52,724 nt of DNA from CABZJG01 sp965659715 (GTDB lineage: Bacteria > Pseudomonadota > Alphaproteobacteria > Rhodobacterales > Rhodobacteraceae). The position numbers and the translations under genes were made by a program. The notes below the pieces were generated by a model, which saw nothing but the letters and a program-made list of their open reading frames with translations, was not told the DNA's origin and ran no database searches. Below are positions 8,800 to 17,088 of this stretch, in pieces (the first letter of the stretch is position 1; every line of letters starts with the position of its first letter). The stretch lies in NCBI GenBank assembly GCA_965659715.1, contig CBFHXE010000010.1:1-52724 (forward strand), given 5' to 3'.

Positions 8800-9852
8800 C
8801 TAAAGACAACCTGAAAGAGCTGTTGCAAGGTTCCGGAGCGTTTGGAAGTAGTGTGTTTTACCCAATTCTAGACCCACTCCAAGTGGATCAAGAATGCCCA
8901 TTTTAACGTTGGCTCCGTTCGTAACAGCAGCAACGATGTTTGGATTGTACTGTGGCTCTGAAAGAACGCATGAGATACTTTGATAGTTGATCTGGTTTTG
9001 GATCTCTGCAATCCGCGCTGGGCTAGGATCTCTTGCATCTGAAAGCGATATTGCCCCAGCAGCATAAAAATTGAAGGAGTCTTCAAAATATTGATACGCA
9101 TCATGAAAGACAATGAAATTGCGCCCTTGAAGCGGGGAAAGTATTGCCTCGATTTCAGTTGAGAGGTCACTTAGTTCTTTCTGCCCTGCGGCGGCATTCA
9201 ATTTGTATTGAGCTGCATTTTCCGGATCTGCATTGGACAGCACCTGTGCAATAGTGTTCAACCACACCGCTGCGTTGTCTGGCGAAAGCCATACATGAGG
9301 ATCATCTCCATCGTGGTCGTCATGTCCTTCGTGGTCGTCATGTCCTTCGTGGTCGTCATGTTCGTCGTGATCATCATGTCCTTCGTGGTCGTCATGTTCG
9401 TCGTGATCATCATGTCCGTCGTGATCATCATGTCCTTCGTGGTCGTCATGTCCATCATGATCATCATGCCCGTCGTGGTCGGCATGCTCCTCGAACAAAG
9501 CTCCCTGCCGGAAAGGTAATTTTAGGATGCCCTCTGCCTCAAAAAGCTCAGTTACAACGGCATCTTTTGCCAACGTCTCAATTGCGCTTTCCATCCACGG
9601 TGTTAGGCTTTCACCTATCCAAAACACCAAGTCAGCGTTTTGTAGAGATGCGGCCTGTGATGGGCGAAGACTGTATTCATGTGGGCTAGCTCCCGCAGGA
9701 ATAATGAGATCAGGTGAGCCAACACCGTCCATCACGCGGGCCACCAGTGAATGTACTGGTGCAATATCAACAGCCACCTTGGGCGCTTCAGCTAAACTTA
9801 TCCCTGCTGTGAGGGCAATAATTGAAGAAAGGGCAAACGTTTTTCTGGACAT
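8800..9852 (-). CDS. znuA: Zinc ABC transporter, periplasmic zinc-binding protein ZnuA
   Basis: Zinc-binding protein of 350 residues with a Sec signal peptide at about 1-22. Conserved zinc-ligand segments are 'DIAPVHSLVARVM', 'GASPHEYSLRPSQA', 'DDPHVWLSP' and 'FHDAYQYFE'. A long His/Asp-rich loop near residues 120-187 is built of about nine copies of a GHDDHD/E hexapeptide, longer than the charged loop of many ZnuA proteins. It is divergent from zur-znuC-znuB and shares their control region. The loop probably scavenges or chaperones zinc. Confidence 0.93.
   Translation of the reverse strand: MSRKTFALSSIIALTAGISLAEAPKVAVDIAPVHSLVARVMDGVGSPDLIIPAGASPHEYSLRPSQAASLQNADLVFWIGESLTPWMESAIETLAKDAVVTELFEAEGILKLPFRQGALFEEHADHDGHDDHDGHDDHEGHDDHDGHDDHDEHDDHEGHDDHDEHDDHEGHDDHEGHDDHDGDDPHVWLSPDNAAVWLNTIAQVLSNADPENAAQYKLNAAAGQKELSDLSTEIEAILSPLQGRNFIVFHDAYQYFEDSFNFYAAGAISLSDARDPSPARIAEIQNQINYQSISCVLSEPQYNPNIVAAVTNGANVKMGILDPLGVGLELGKTHYFQTLRNLATALSGCL
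9306..9482. repeat. 18-bp tandem repeat encoding the His/Asp-rich loop of ZnuA
   Basis: About nine consecutive 18-base units, plus strand form close to TCGTGGTCGTCATGTCCT, encode the hexapeptide GHDDH(D/E). Units differ by a few substitutions (TCCTTCGTGG, TCGTCGTGAT, TCCATCATGA variants). Such an in-frame minisatellite can gain or lose units by slippage without breaking the gene. It also creates a spurious plus-strand Val/Met-rich frame at 9208-9519, which is not a gene. Confidence 0.9.
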
Positions 9853-9871
9853 TCTTTAGATCACGTGATTG

Positions 9872-9890
9872 TATAACATTACATGTTGTA
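9872..9890. promoter_or_regulatory. Candidate Zur operator between znuA and zur
   Basis: The 19-base sequence TATAACATTACATGTTGTA matches its own reverse complement at 15 of 19 positions, the kind of AT-rich near-palindrome bound by Zur/Fur-type dimers. It lies 20 bases upstream of the znuA start and just before zur, so a single bound dimer could repress both divergent transcripts. The assignment to Zur is inferred from position. Confidence 0.6.
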
Positions 9891-9906
9891 GTAAGGGTTG
9901 GTTGAT

Positions 9907-10425
9907 TTGGCAAGACCTAATGATGCGGGAATAGAAAAATCACCTGAAATAGTTGGTTTTGAGGCGCATGATCATTCTGCATGCGTGCAAAGTGCGCTGC
10001 GTACCGCAGACGAGCACTGTTCTGCTAAGGGGCTGCGCTTCACGCCCGTTCGACGTAAGACATTAGAAATTCTGTTGCGAGAACACCGTGCCCTTGGTGC
10101 TTATGATTTGCTTAAAAGTCTTCACGCAGCAGGTTTCGGATCTCAACCCCCCGTGGCCTACAGGGCAATTGAGTTTCTCGTCGTTAACGGATTTGCCCAT
10201 AAGGTCGAAAAACTGAATGCATTTATCGCATGTAGCAAGCCTGGTGCAGCCCATTCACCAGCATTTATGATTTGCCGCGCCTGTGATTTGGTGGTCGAGG
10301 GAATTTCTGGTCCGGCGCGTAGCATACTTGGTAAGGCGGCAAACGAAGTCGGATTCACGATTGAAAAAAGCATTATTGAGGTTGAAGGCATCTGCTGCTC
10401 TTGCGCTGAGCAAGCAAGCGCATGA
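9907..10425 (+). CDS. zur: Zinc uptake regulator Zur (Fur family)
   Basis: Fur-family repressor of about 172 residues. The likely start is the TTG at 9907, which has GTAAGGG at a workable distance; the TTG at 9898 is too close to that site. The N-terminal winged helix includes 'GLRFTPVRRKTLEILLREHRA' and 'YDLLKSLH', with the recognition region 'QPPVAYRAIEFLV'. Structural zinc cysteine pairs are seen as 'CRAC' and 'CCSC'. The position between znuA and znuC identifies it as Zur rather than iron Fur. It overlaps znuC by 4 bases. Confidence 0.9.
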   Translation: MARPNDAGIEKSPEIVGFEAHDHSACVQSALRTADEHCSAKGLRFTPVRRKTLEILLREHRALGAYDLLKSLHAAGFGSQPPVAYRAIEFLVVNGFAHKVEKLNAFIACSKPGAAHSPAFMICRACDLVVEGISGPARSILGKAANEVGFTIEKSIIEVEGICCSCAEQASA

Positions 10426-11171
10426 GCCTAATTGAACTGAATAATTTAAGCGTTGCGTATGGCTCTCATAAAGTCTTGCGAGATGTTTCTCTGACGATAA
10501 ATCAGGGGGAAATTCTAACGGTTGTGGGGCCCAATGGGTCTGGAAAAACAACCCTTTTTCGCGCACTAATTGGATCCGCAAAGCCGGCTTCTGGATGGAT
10601 TACTCGCAGTGACAATCTAAGAATTGGATATGTGCCTCAAAGGCTGCATATCGGAACAACTTTGCCGATTACGGTAGAACGCTTTTTACGCATCCAAAAA
10701 AATAGTTCTCTAATTTCTTGCGCAGAGGCATTGGCGAAAGCAGGTATTCAACAGCTTGCACAAAAACAGGTGTCTGACTTATCTGGAGGACAATTTCAAA
10801 GAGTGATGCTGGCAAGTGCTTTATTGACAAAGCCCAACCTTTTACTGCTGGATGAGGCAACGCAAGGGCTTGACCAGCCCGGCTCGGCAGATTTTTACCG
10901 TCAAATAGAAAAGGTGCGTACCGAAACCAATTGTGCGGTTGTCATGATAAGTCACGAACTGCATGTTGTGATGAGTGCGTCAGATCGTGTTATATGCCTA
11001 AATGGACATATTTGCTGCGAAGGCACGCCTGAAATCGTTACCTCAGACCCTGAGTATCGCGCTCTTTTCGGGACGGGGACGGGTGGTCAACTTGCGCTAT
11101 ATCGGCACCATCATGACCATGTGCATGATGAAAATTGCGACCACGCCCCCTCAGAAATATCGGAACAATAA
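10422..11171 (+). CDS. znuC: Zinc ABC transporter ATPase ZnuC
   Basis: ATPase of 249 residues that powers zinc import through ZnuB. Walker A is 'GPNGSGKTT', the signature is 'LSGGQFQRVMLASAL', Walker B is 'LLLLDEATQGLD' and the H-loop is 'VVMISHELHV'. The tail is His-rich (a run of His, Asp and Asn near residues 230-242), as is common in ZnuC and probably metal-related. Start codon ATG overlaps the zur stop; its own stop overlaps the znuB ATG (TAATG). Confidence 0.94.
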   Translation: MSLIELNNLSVAYGSHKVLRDVSLTINQGEILTVVGPNGSGKTTLFRALIGSAKPASGWITRSDNLRIGYVPQRLHIGTTLPITVERFLRIQKNSSLISCAEALAKAGIQQLAQKQVSDLSGGQFQRVMLASALLTKPNLLLLDEATQGLDQPGSADFYRQIEKVRTETNCAVVMISHELHVVMSASDRVICLNGHICCEGTPEIVTSDPEYRALFGTGTGGQLALYRHHHDHVHDENCDHAPSEISEQ

Positions 11172-11968
11172 TGCACTTGCTTGATGATTTTATGGTAAGA
11201 GCCATATTGGCAGGCATAGGCGTTGCCATTGCTGCTGCCCCTCTGGGCAGCTTTGTCGTATGGCGGCGCATGGTATACTTTGGTGATGCAACATCCCATG
11301 CCTCAATTCTTGGCGTAGCCTTGTCTCTGGCGCTTGAACTCTCGATCTTTTTGGGTGTTGTAACAGTCGCTCTGATAATGGCGATAGCTGTAACGCTGTT
11401 GGCCCGTCGGGAATACGCAATGGAAATATTGTTGGGTGTTCTGTCCTACAGTGCATTGGCTTTTGGTTTAGTATCGGTTTCCTTTCTTTCGGGCGTACGA
11501 ATTGATCTGATGGCATATTTGTTTGGCGATATTCTCGCAGTGTCGCGGGGGGATCTTGCGGTTATATGGCTCGGCGCACTAGCGGTTGTTGGGCTTATAG
11601 CGTACCGATGGAAAGCACTGCTAATTTCTACACTCAGTGAAGAGTTGGCCCATGCGAATAAGATTGATCCCAAACGTGAACAACTTATCTTAACACTCAC
11701 ACTTGCAATCACAGTGGCATTAGCAATCAAGGTCGTCGGCGCATTACTGATTGCCGCGATGTTAATCATTCCAGCTGCTGCGGCCCGTCCGATTTCGCGG
11801 ACGCCGGAAATGATGGCTGTTATGGCAGCAGTGATCGGCAGTGGCTCAGCCCTTATCGGACTTTGCTTGGCCTATGTCATGGACACGCCTGCCGGGCCAT
11901 CTATTGTGTGTGTATCCGCACTCAGCTTTGCGGCAACCAACCTTTTAAGCGTAGCCATCAAAAGATAA
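11171..11968 (+). CDS. znuB: Zinc ABC transporter permease ZnuB
   Basis: Membrane permease of about 265 residues from the ATG at 11171, which overlaps the znuC stop by one base. It is strongly hydrophobic with seven or eight predicted helices. The family's 'VWRRMVYFGDATSHASILG' loop and 'SFLSGVRIDLMAYLFGDILA' are present, plus 'GALLIAAMLIIPAAAARPIS'. It forms the zinc channel with ZnuC and receives zinc from ZnuA. A longer frame to 11135 would run through the end of znuC and is not needed. Confidence 0.93.
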   Translation: MHLLDDFMVRAILAGIGVAIAAAPLGSFVVWRRMVYFGDATSHASILGVALSLALELSIFLGVVTVALIMAIAVTLLARREYAMEILLGVLSYSALAFGLVSVSFLSGVRIDLMAYLFGDILAVSRGDLAVIWLGALAVVGLIAYRWKALLISTLSEELAHANKIDPKREQLILTLTLAITVALAIKVVGALLIAAMLIIPAAAARPISRTPEMMAVMAAVIGSGSALIGLCLAYVMDTPAGPSIVCVSALSFAATNLLSVAIKR

Positions 11969-12174
11969 TAAGAGCTTTTTGGTCTTTGTTTTTATGTTGG
12001 GTCTTAAGGTCATAAAAAACTAATTCGATCCAGAGAAAAGATACTAAATGACGCCATAGACAACGTGGAGTACGGGGCGCGCTTTTTAAGGTAATAGATC
12101 GGTCAGGGAATGCTATCTAAGGTTATTGCCTTCTTTAAATTGTGTATTATGGTCGTTTAAAAAGAGGAAATCAT

Positions 12175-14838
12175 ATGAACCGTCTGCTCAATGCTTTGGC
12201 TTTATGGTTTGCCAGAGTGCCGAATTTTTCACGTCCTTACCGTTACTATATTTTGACCATTGCTTTAATTGGCACAATTGGCTTGGGATCGGGCATTCGG
12301 CACCTAGAGGTGGACCAAAGTATTGATGCGTGGCTGTCGGACGATAATGTCGCAGTGCAAGCTTTGGATGATTTTCGCGCCCAATTTGGCTCTGATGATG
12401 GCTTATTCTTGGTTTATCGCGCAAAAGATGGAGACGTTTTTAGCCCAAAATCACTGTCTTTGCTCCGCAGCTTAACAGACCAAATAGACAGCTGGGATAA
12501 TCTAGATCCTAATGTCTTGGGCGTGCAAGAAGAAATTTGGCAAGACCTTGATCACATCCTGCGCGTTCAATCCTTGGCCAATTTACGCTATCAGGAAAAT
12601 ACGCCAGAGGCGTTGGTTTCGCGAAGGCTGCTTTCCAAAGATATCGAAGTTAGCAAAGAGGTTGCCGAAGCAACCCGCGCCCGCGCATTGGACCAAGATA
12701 ATATTTCATTGCAAATGTTTTCTAAGAACCAAGAATTTGGGGCTTTGGTCATCACCACAGATTTTGGGGCCGAGCCAGTGCTTGACGGAGCGAAAGGCGA
12801 CCTTGATTTAGAGGCCGAAGATGAATTTGAACTGGCCTTTGATGATTTTGCGCTGGAAGTCGACGAAACGGCCATTGTCCAAGACGTCGAATTTATTGAG
12901 GTGCAACCGCAAACCTATCTGGCCTTTATCACTGCGCTGAAGGCAATTTACAATCAAGACCAATTTGCGGAACAATTCGAGTTCTACCCAATAGGGATGG
13001 CCGGGATGATGGAAAGCTCTATGGACATCATGATCCAGTCAGGCGTTTTGCTAGGGATAGGCGTTGTTTTGCTTGTGGTTCTTTTATGGACACTTTTTCA
13101 AACTGCGGCCGCTGTGATTTGGCCTGTCTTATGTATCGTTGCAAGCATGGTTTGGGTGGTTGGTGGTATGACCTGGCTGGGCATACCAACCTCACAGTTA
13201 TTGGCCTTATCGGCGATGCTTGTTCTGGCCGTTGGGGTGGCTGATTGCGTCCATGTCATGAGTGAATATCTTTACTATCGGCGCGCAGACTTGAACCATG
13301 AAGAGGCCCTGAGCAAATCTTATGAAAAAACCGGCGTTCCCATTTTATTGACCACTTTAACAACCATGGCGGGGATGGGCGCGATCGCGTTTGGCGGAAT
13401 TGGCCAATTTATGGTGTTTGGAATATCCTCGGCGGCGGGCGTTTTTGCTGCCTTTGTTTTTACCCTCTTTGTGTTGCCATCTCTGTTAGAGCTATGGCAC
13501 CCAAACCCAGGACACGAAGCGGCCGCCCCAACATCATTGGCGGGAAAAATATGGCATCTTGCGACCTTACCGGCGCGATTGCTGTTTACGGTTTTCGGAA
13601 AAATTGGTTTGAGCTGGTTATTTACGGCGGCTTGGCTGCCGCCACTCTTGGCCCGTATCCCCAAATTTTCCTTTCAGTTTAGAGGCCTGATTATCATCGT
13701 TTTTACCCTTATTTTCGGGATTTGCCTTTATGGGGCCAGCAAAGTAAAAATTGACTCTAACCTCGTTGATCTCTTTCGAGAAGGGACGCCGTTGCGGATT
13801 ACCTATGAGATTGTAGACACCCATATGGCAGGCACCTCATCAATGGAAATCATGATAGACTTCCATGAAGAAGAGGCGCTGAGTGACCCGACGGTTTTAC
13901 AGACGATTGATCGGTTGCAAGAAGAGATTGAAAGCAAATATAGCCACCTTGTGACCCGCACCAATTCAATCGCTGACTTGGTGAAATCAATGCATAAAAC
14001 CATGCAGGATGGAGATCAGAATTTCTATACGATACCGGATGACCAACAGGCGGTTTCCCAGCTTCTGTATCTGTTTAACAGCAGCGCGCCAGAAGATCGG
14101 CAAGCGCTGGTATCGGATGATTATTCACGGTCCCATATCTCTATACAGATGCGAAATGCGGGCTCGGTTGAATATGCCGAATTATTGGAGCGCATGCAGC
14201 AGGATATTGATGCTGCATTTTCTAAGCTCAGCACAAAGTATGAACAGCAAAAAATTTCCGTCACGGGAAGCGTGGCGCTTTTGATGCAATTGGCGGATGT
14301 TATATCGAACCTTCAAGTGAAGTCATTGACCATTGCCATTGTGATAATTTCTGCCTTTTTGATGCTGGCACTCGGATCATTTTACGGCGGCATGCTTGCG
14401 ATTATTCCCAATATGCTACCTTCTGTATTTGCCTTTGGATTAATGGGCTTGTTTGGCATTCCTCTTGATACGGATACGCTAATGATCGCGCCCTTGATTA
14501 TCGGTATAGCCGTGGATGACACCATTCATTTTGTCACCCACTACCGCATGGCATTGGCCCAACACGGGGATCTTGCCCGTGCGATAAAAGAGGCCGTATT
14601 GCAAGTTGGACAGGCTGTTACATTCACGACCTTGGTGCTTGGCATTTGTTTTTTCATGCTGACGTTTTCCGATTATTTGGGCCTTGCAAAGGTTGGATTT
14701 TTTGGCGCTCTTGCAATCTTTGTAGCCTTGCTATGCGACCTTCTGTTTTTGCCAGCGCTGATTTATGTTTTCAAACCAAAGTTCGGGGTTAAGGATGCAA
14801 AAACCGACACCGCCCCGGTTGAAGGAGTTGCGTCATGA
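12175..14838 (+). CDS. RND-superfamily (MMPL) exporter protein
   Basis: Large inner-membrane protein of about 887 residues, with start ATG at 12175 preceded by AGAGGA. It has two homologous halves, each with one helix, a big periplasmic loop and a block of helices, the layout of hydrophobe/lipid exporters of the MMPL/COG1033 type. Helix 4 acidic positions are visible in 'VLAVGVADCVHVMSEYLYY' and 'IIGIAVDDTIHFVTHYRMA'. The first periplasmic loop carries an unusual acidic stretch, Glu/Asp/Phe-rich, near residues 205-235. It forms an operon with the LolA-like and beta-barrel genes downstream. The cargo is unknown; a lipid or other hydrophobic molecule is likely. Confidence 0.85.
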   Translation: MNRLLNALALWFARVPNFSRPYRYYILTIALIGTIGLGSGIRHLEVDQSIDAWLSDDNVAVQALDDFRAQFGSDDGLFLVYRAKDGDVFSPKSLSLLRSLTDQIDSWDNLDPNVLGVQEEIWQDLDHILRVQSLANLRYQENTPEALVSRRLLSKDIEVSKEVAEATRARALDQDNISLQMFSKNQEFGALVITTDFGAEPVLDGAKGDLDLEAEDEFELAFDDFALEVDETAIVQDVEFIEVQPQTYLAFITALKAIYNQDQFAEQFEFYPIGMAGMMESSMDIMIQSGVLLGIGVVLLVVLLWTLFQTAAAVIWPVLCIVASMVWVVGGMTWLGIPTSQLLALSAMLVLAVGVADCVHVMSEYLYYRRADLNHEEALSKSYEKTGVPILLTTLTTMAGMGAIAFGGIGQFMVFGISSAAGVFAAFVFTLFVLPSLLELWHPNPGHEAAAPTSLAGKIWHLATLPARLLFTVFGKIGLSWLFTAAWLPPLLARIPKFSFQFRGLIIIVFTLIFGICLYGASKVKIDSNLVDLFREGTPLRITYEIVDTHMAGTSSMEIMIDFHEEEALSDPTVLQTIDRLQEEIESKYSHLVTRTNSIADLVKSMHKTMQDGDQNFYTIPDDQQAVSQLLYLFNSSAPEDRQALVSDDYSRSHISIQMRNAGSVEYAELLERMQQDIDAAFSKLSTKYEQQKISVTGSVALLMQLADVISNLQVKSLTIAIVIISAFLMLALGSFYGGMLAIIPNMLPSVFAFGLMGLFGIPLDTDTLMIAPLIIGIAVDDTIHFVTHYRMALAQHGDLARAIKEAVLQVGQAVTFTTLVLGICFFMLTFSDYLGLAKVGFFGALAIFVALLCDLLFLPALIYVFKPKFGVKDAKTDTAPVEGVAS

Positions 14839-15722
14839 TCTCATTATTCAAAAAAAAAGCCCTTTACCTTTTTATAATTTTGATGTCTGCGGGCGCTGCG
14901 CAGGCGCAATCGGCAAAAGACATCATGATTATGGTGGATGAAAGAACGCGTCAGCAAAATGATTCCTCTTTTACCCTGCTTAGAATTTCCACCTGTAAAT
15001 TTGGGCTCAAAGGCTCAAAGGTAAAATGCACCAAAAAGCCTGTGGTCAAAAAATTGGAAAGTGCTTCCATTACCGTGGGTCAGAACGGCAAGGATATCCA
15101 GTCAATATTGTTTGTCCGCGAGCCCAAGTCCGAACGCGGTGTCGGTATGCTAAGTCATACCTATGACAATCCTGCCAAGGATAATGAAACCTACCTTTAT
15201 CTGTCTGCGCTGGGCAAGGTAAAGCGCATGGTGGCATCAAATTCTGATGATGACAGCGAGCCTGTTTCCTTGTTTGGCTCTGAATTTAACACAGAAGATC
15301 AGGAAACCGGCAAAATCGATGAATATGAATTCACGCTGCTGGATAAGGTCACTTATAAGGGGCGAAAAGCCTATGTTATCGAGCAGGTTCCAAATGCGAA
15401 CCGCGCGCGGAAGAGCCGGTATTCAAAATCGGTTATGTGGATTGATCAAGAGCGGTTTGTGATGTTGAAAGCTGCTCTTTATGATCGAAAAGGGCGCGAA
15501 ACCCGCCGGATATTTGCCAATAAAATAGAGAAAATTAATGGAATTTACTTGGCTCGGTCGGTGACATTGATGAACCTTATCGAAAGCCGCTTGTCCAACA
15601 TGGCCTTACTGTCAATTGATTTTGGGGTGGATATTGATCCTGCTTTGCTGACCAAAAGAGCCCTGACTGATACCGCCTTTCGGGAGAAACATCTCAACAG
15701 CCTTCGTACGCAGGCCAATTAA
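14835..15722 (+). CDS. LolA-like outer-membrane lipoprotein-sorting family protein
   Basis: Exported protein of 295 residues with a signal peptide ending in 'AGAAQAQS'. The body resembles the LolA/LolB-like half-barrel fold (COG2834-type 'outer membrane lipoprotein-sorting protein'), e.g. 'DIMIMVDERTRQQNDSS' at the start and 'YEFTLLDKVTYKGRKAYVIE' in the middle. These proteins are typically encoded next to MMPL exporters and probably ferry a hydrophobic cargo through the periplasm. It overlaps the exporter gene by 4 bases. Cysteines in 'STCKFG' and 'KVKCTKK' may form a disulphide. Confidence 0.72.
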   Translation: MISLFKKKALYLFIILMSAGAAQAQSAKDIMIMVDERTRQQNDSSFTLLRISTCKFGLKGSKVKCTKKPVVKKLESASITVGQNGKDIQSILFVREPKSERGVGMLSHTYDNPAKDNETYLYLSALGKVKRMVASNSDDDSEPVSLFGSEFNTEDQETGKIDEYEFTLLDKVTYKGRKAYVIEQVPNANRARKSRYSKSVMWIDQERFVMLKAALYDRKGRETRRIFANKIEKINGIYLARSVTLMNLIESRLSNMALLSIDFGVDIDPALLTKRALTDTAFREKHLNSLRTQAN

Positions 15723-15726
15723 ATTG

Positions 15727-16983
15727 ATGCGGGTCAGTATTCTTTTACTTTTGGTGGGAATTGCCCACCCCGCTCTTGCCCAAGACTTTGAGTTTGATGA
15801 AACAGAGCTGGAATTTGAAATTGAGGGGGGTGATGCGTTTAGTGAAATAGATGAATTTGATGAAGATATTGAATTTGATGATGCAAGTTTCGAAGTTGAA
15901 ACGACAACCAGTTTAGCACTGACAGCGCTCTATCGGTATTCAAAAGAAAACACACTTCAAACAACAACAGACATATCGCGCTTTGAGCTTGATCTTGAAG
16001 ATACCGCTGACTGGGGGGGCTTGGGAAATATCGAGTGGAAAGTGCAACTCGCCGCCGAAGATAACAATGGGACAAACACATTAGAAGCAAACCTCAATAA
16101 ATTTACTTTGCAAAATTCTTATAAGGATGTGAGCTGGAAGCTGGGAAAGATGCGCATCGGCTGGGGAGAATTAGAAGGGATTTCAATTTTAGATATTATA
16201 AACCCTGCTGCGTCCTCTAGCGGCAGTACAAGCGGCGAAAGCGATGTCGGTCAATGGGCTCTTAGCGCGGATTATTTCATCGGTGATGATACTTTGAGCG
16301 GGTTTTCTATTGTGCAGCCTGCCATTTCTTCTCAGATTATTCCGCTGGCAAGCGATAACACCCAACCCGAATTCGGGCTAAAGTACCAGCGCCTCTCTGG
16401 ACAGGGTCAGTTTAGTCTTTATGCGGCGCAGTTACTGCCGCAATCGGCCGTCGTCAATTTGGGTGCGGCAGCAAGCTCGGCGCAGCCCTATAATCTTGTG
16501 GGGCTGAGTTATAACTATGCGCGCAGCGGAGTGCTGTGGGAGTTTGATCTTGGTTATAAATCTGGCCAAGAGCGCTCTGACTTAACCGGTTTATCGAGGC
16601 ATGACCGATTAGACCTTGGGGTTGGTTTTGAATATGCTCTGAACTCTACGACGCAAATAAATATGGCAGCCTATGGTCAATTTTGGCTGAACCAGACAGA
16701 AAAATATTACTTTCCCGGTGGTTTTGAAGATAAAGAAACCAACGCAGGTTATCAGCTATATATCTCAAAAGACCTCTCTAATGAGACATGGAACGCCGCT
16801 GCGGTATTTTCCGGTGCACTAGATGCCTCGCTGGCCAATCAAGCGATATCGGTTGAGTATACAGGTTTAGATGAACTTAAACTCTTGGCCAGCGCCTATT
16901 GGATTCAGGCCAACTCAGACAGCCTGTTTTCCGCATACGACGGGGCGAACGGGATTTCTTTTTCGGTTGAGAGAAGCTTTTAA
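15727..16983 (+). CDS. Outer-membrane beta-barrel protein with acidic N-terminal segment
   Basis: Exported protein of about 418 residues, starting at ATG 15727 (the TTG at 15724 is adjacent). The signal peptide ends near 'PALAQDF'. Residues about 20-60 are a low-complexity Asp/Glu/Phe run; the rest is rich in alternating hydrophobic/polar strands and ends in 'SFSVERSF', with a C-terminal Phe typical of outer-membrane barrels. It resembles DUF1302/alginate-export-like barrels found beside MMPL exporter plus LolA-like genes, so it may be the outer-membrane exit or receiver. Family name is tentative. Confidence 0.6.
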   Translation: MRVSILLLLVGIAHPALAQDFEFDETELEFEIEGGDAFSEIDEFDEDIEFDDASFEVETTTSLALTALYRYSKENTLQTTTDISRFELDLEDTADWGGLGNIEWKVQLAAEDNNGTNTLEANLNKFTLQNSYKDVSWKLGKMRIGWGELEGISILDIINPAASSSGSTSGESDVGQWALSADYFIGDDTLSGFSIVQPAISSQIIPLASDNTQPEFGLKYQRLSGQGQFSLYAAQLLPQSAVVNLGAAASSAQPYNLVGLSYNYARSGVLWEFDLGYKSGQERSDLTGLSRHDRLDLGVGFEYALNSTTQINMAAYGQFWLNQTEKYYFPGGFEDKETNAGYQLYISKDLSNETWNAAAVFSGALDASLANQAISVEYTGLDELKLLASAYWIQANSDSLFSAYDGANGISFSVERSF

Positions 16984-17088
16984 CTCTAACCATGGGGAGC
17001 ATCCCCGCCTTGCCCTGTGTTGCGAGAACTTTGAAAATCAAAACCTAGATATTGCAAAAAAGCTTTACCTTTCAAAAGGCTTGCCCAT

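Noticed and set aside
9306..9482. Possible CRISPR-like array
   Set aside because: Repeats are contiguous 18-mers in a coding frame with no spacers.
9208..9519. Plus-strand frame rich in Val/Met inside znuA
   Set aside because: It is the antisense reading of the 18-bp repeat of znuA and has no ribosome site or family.
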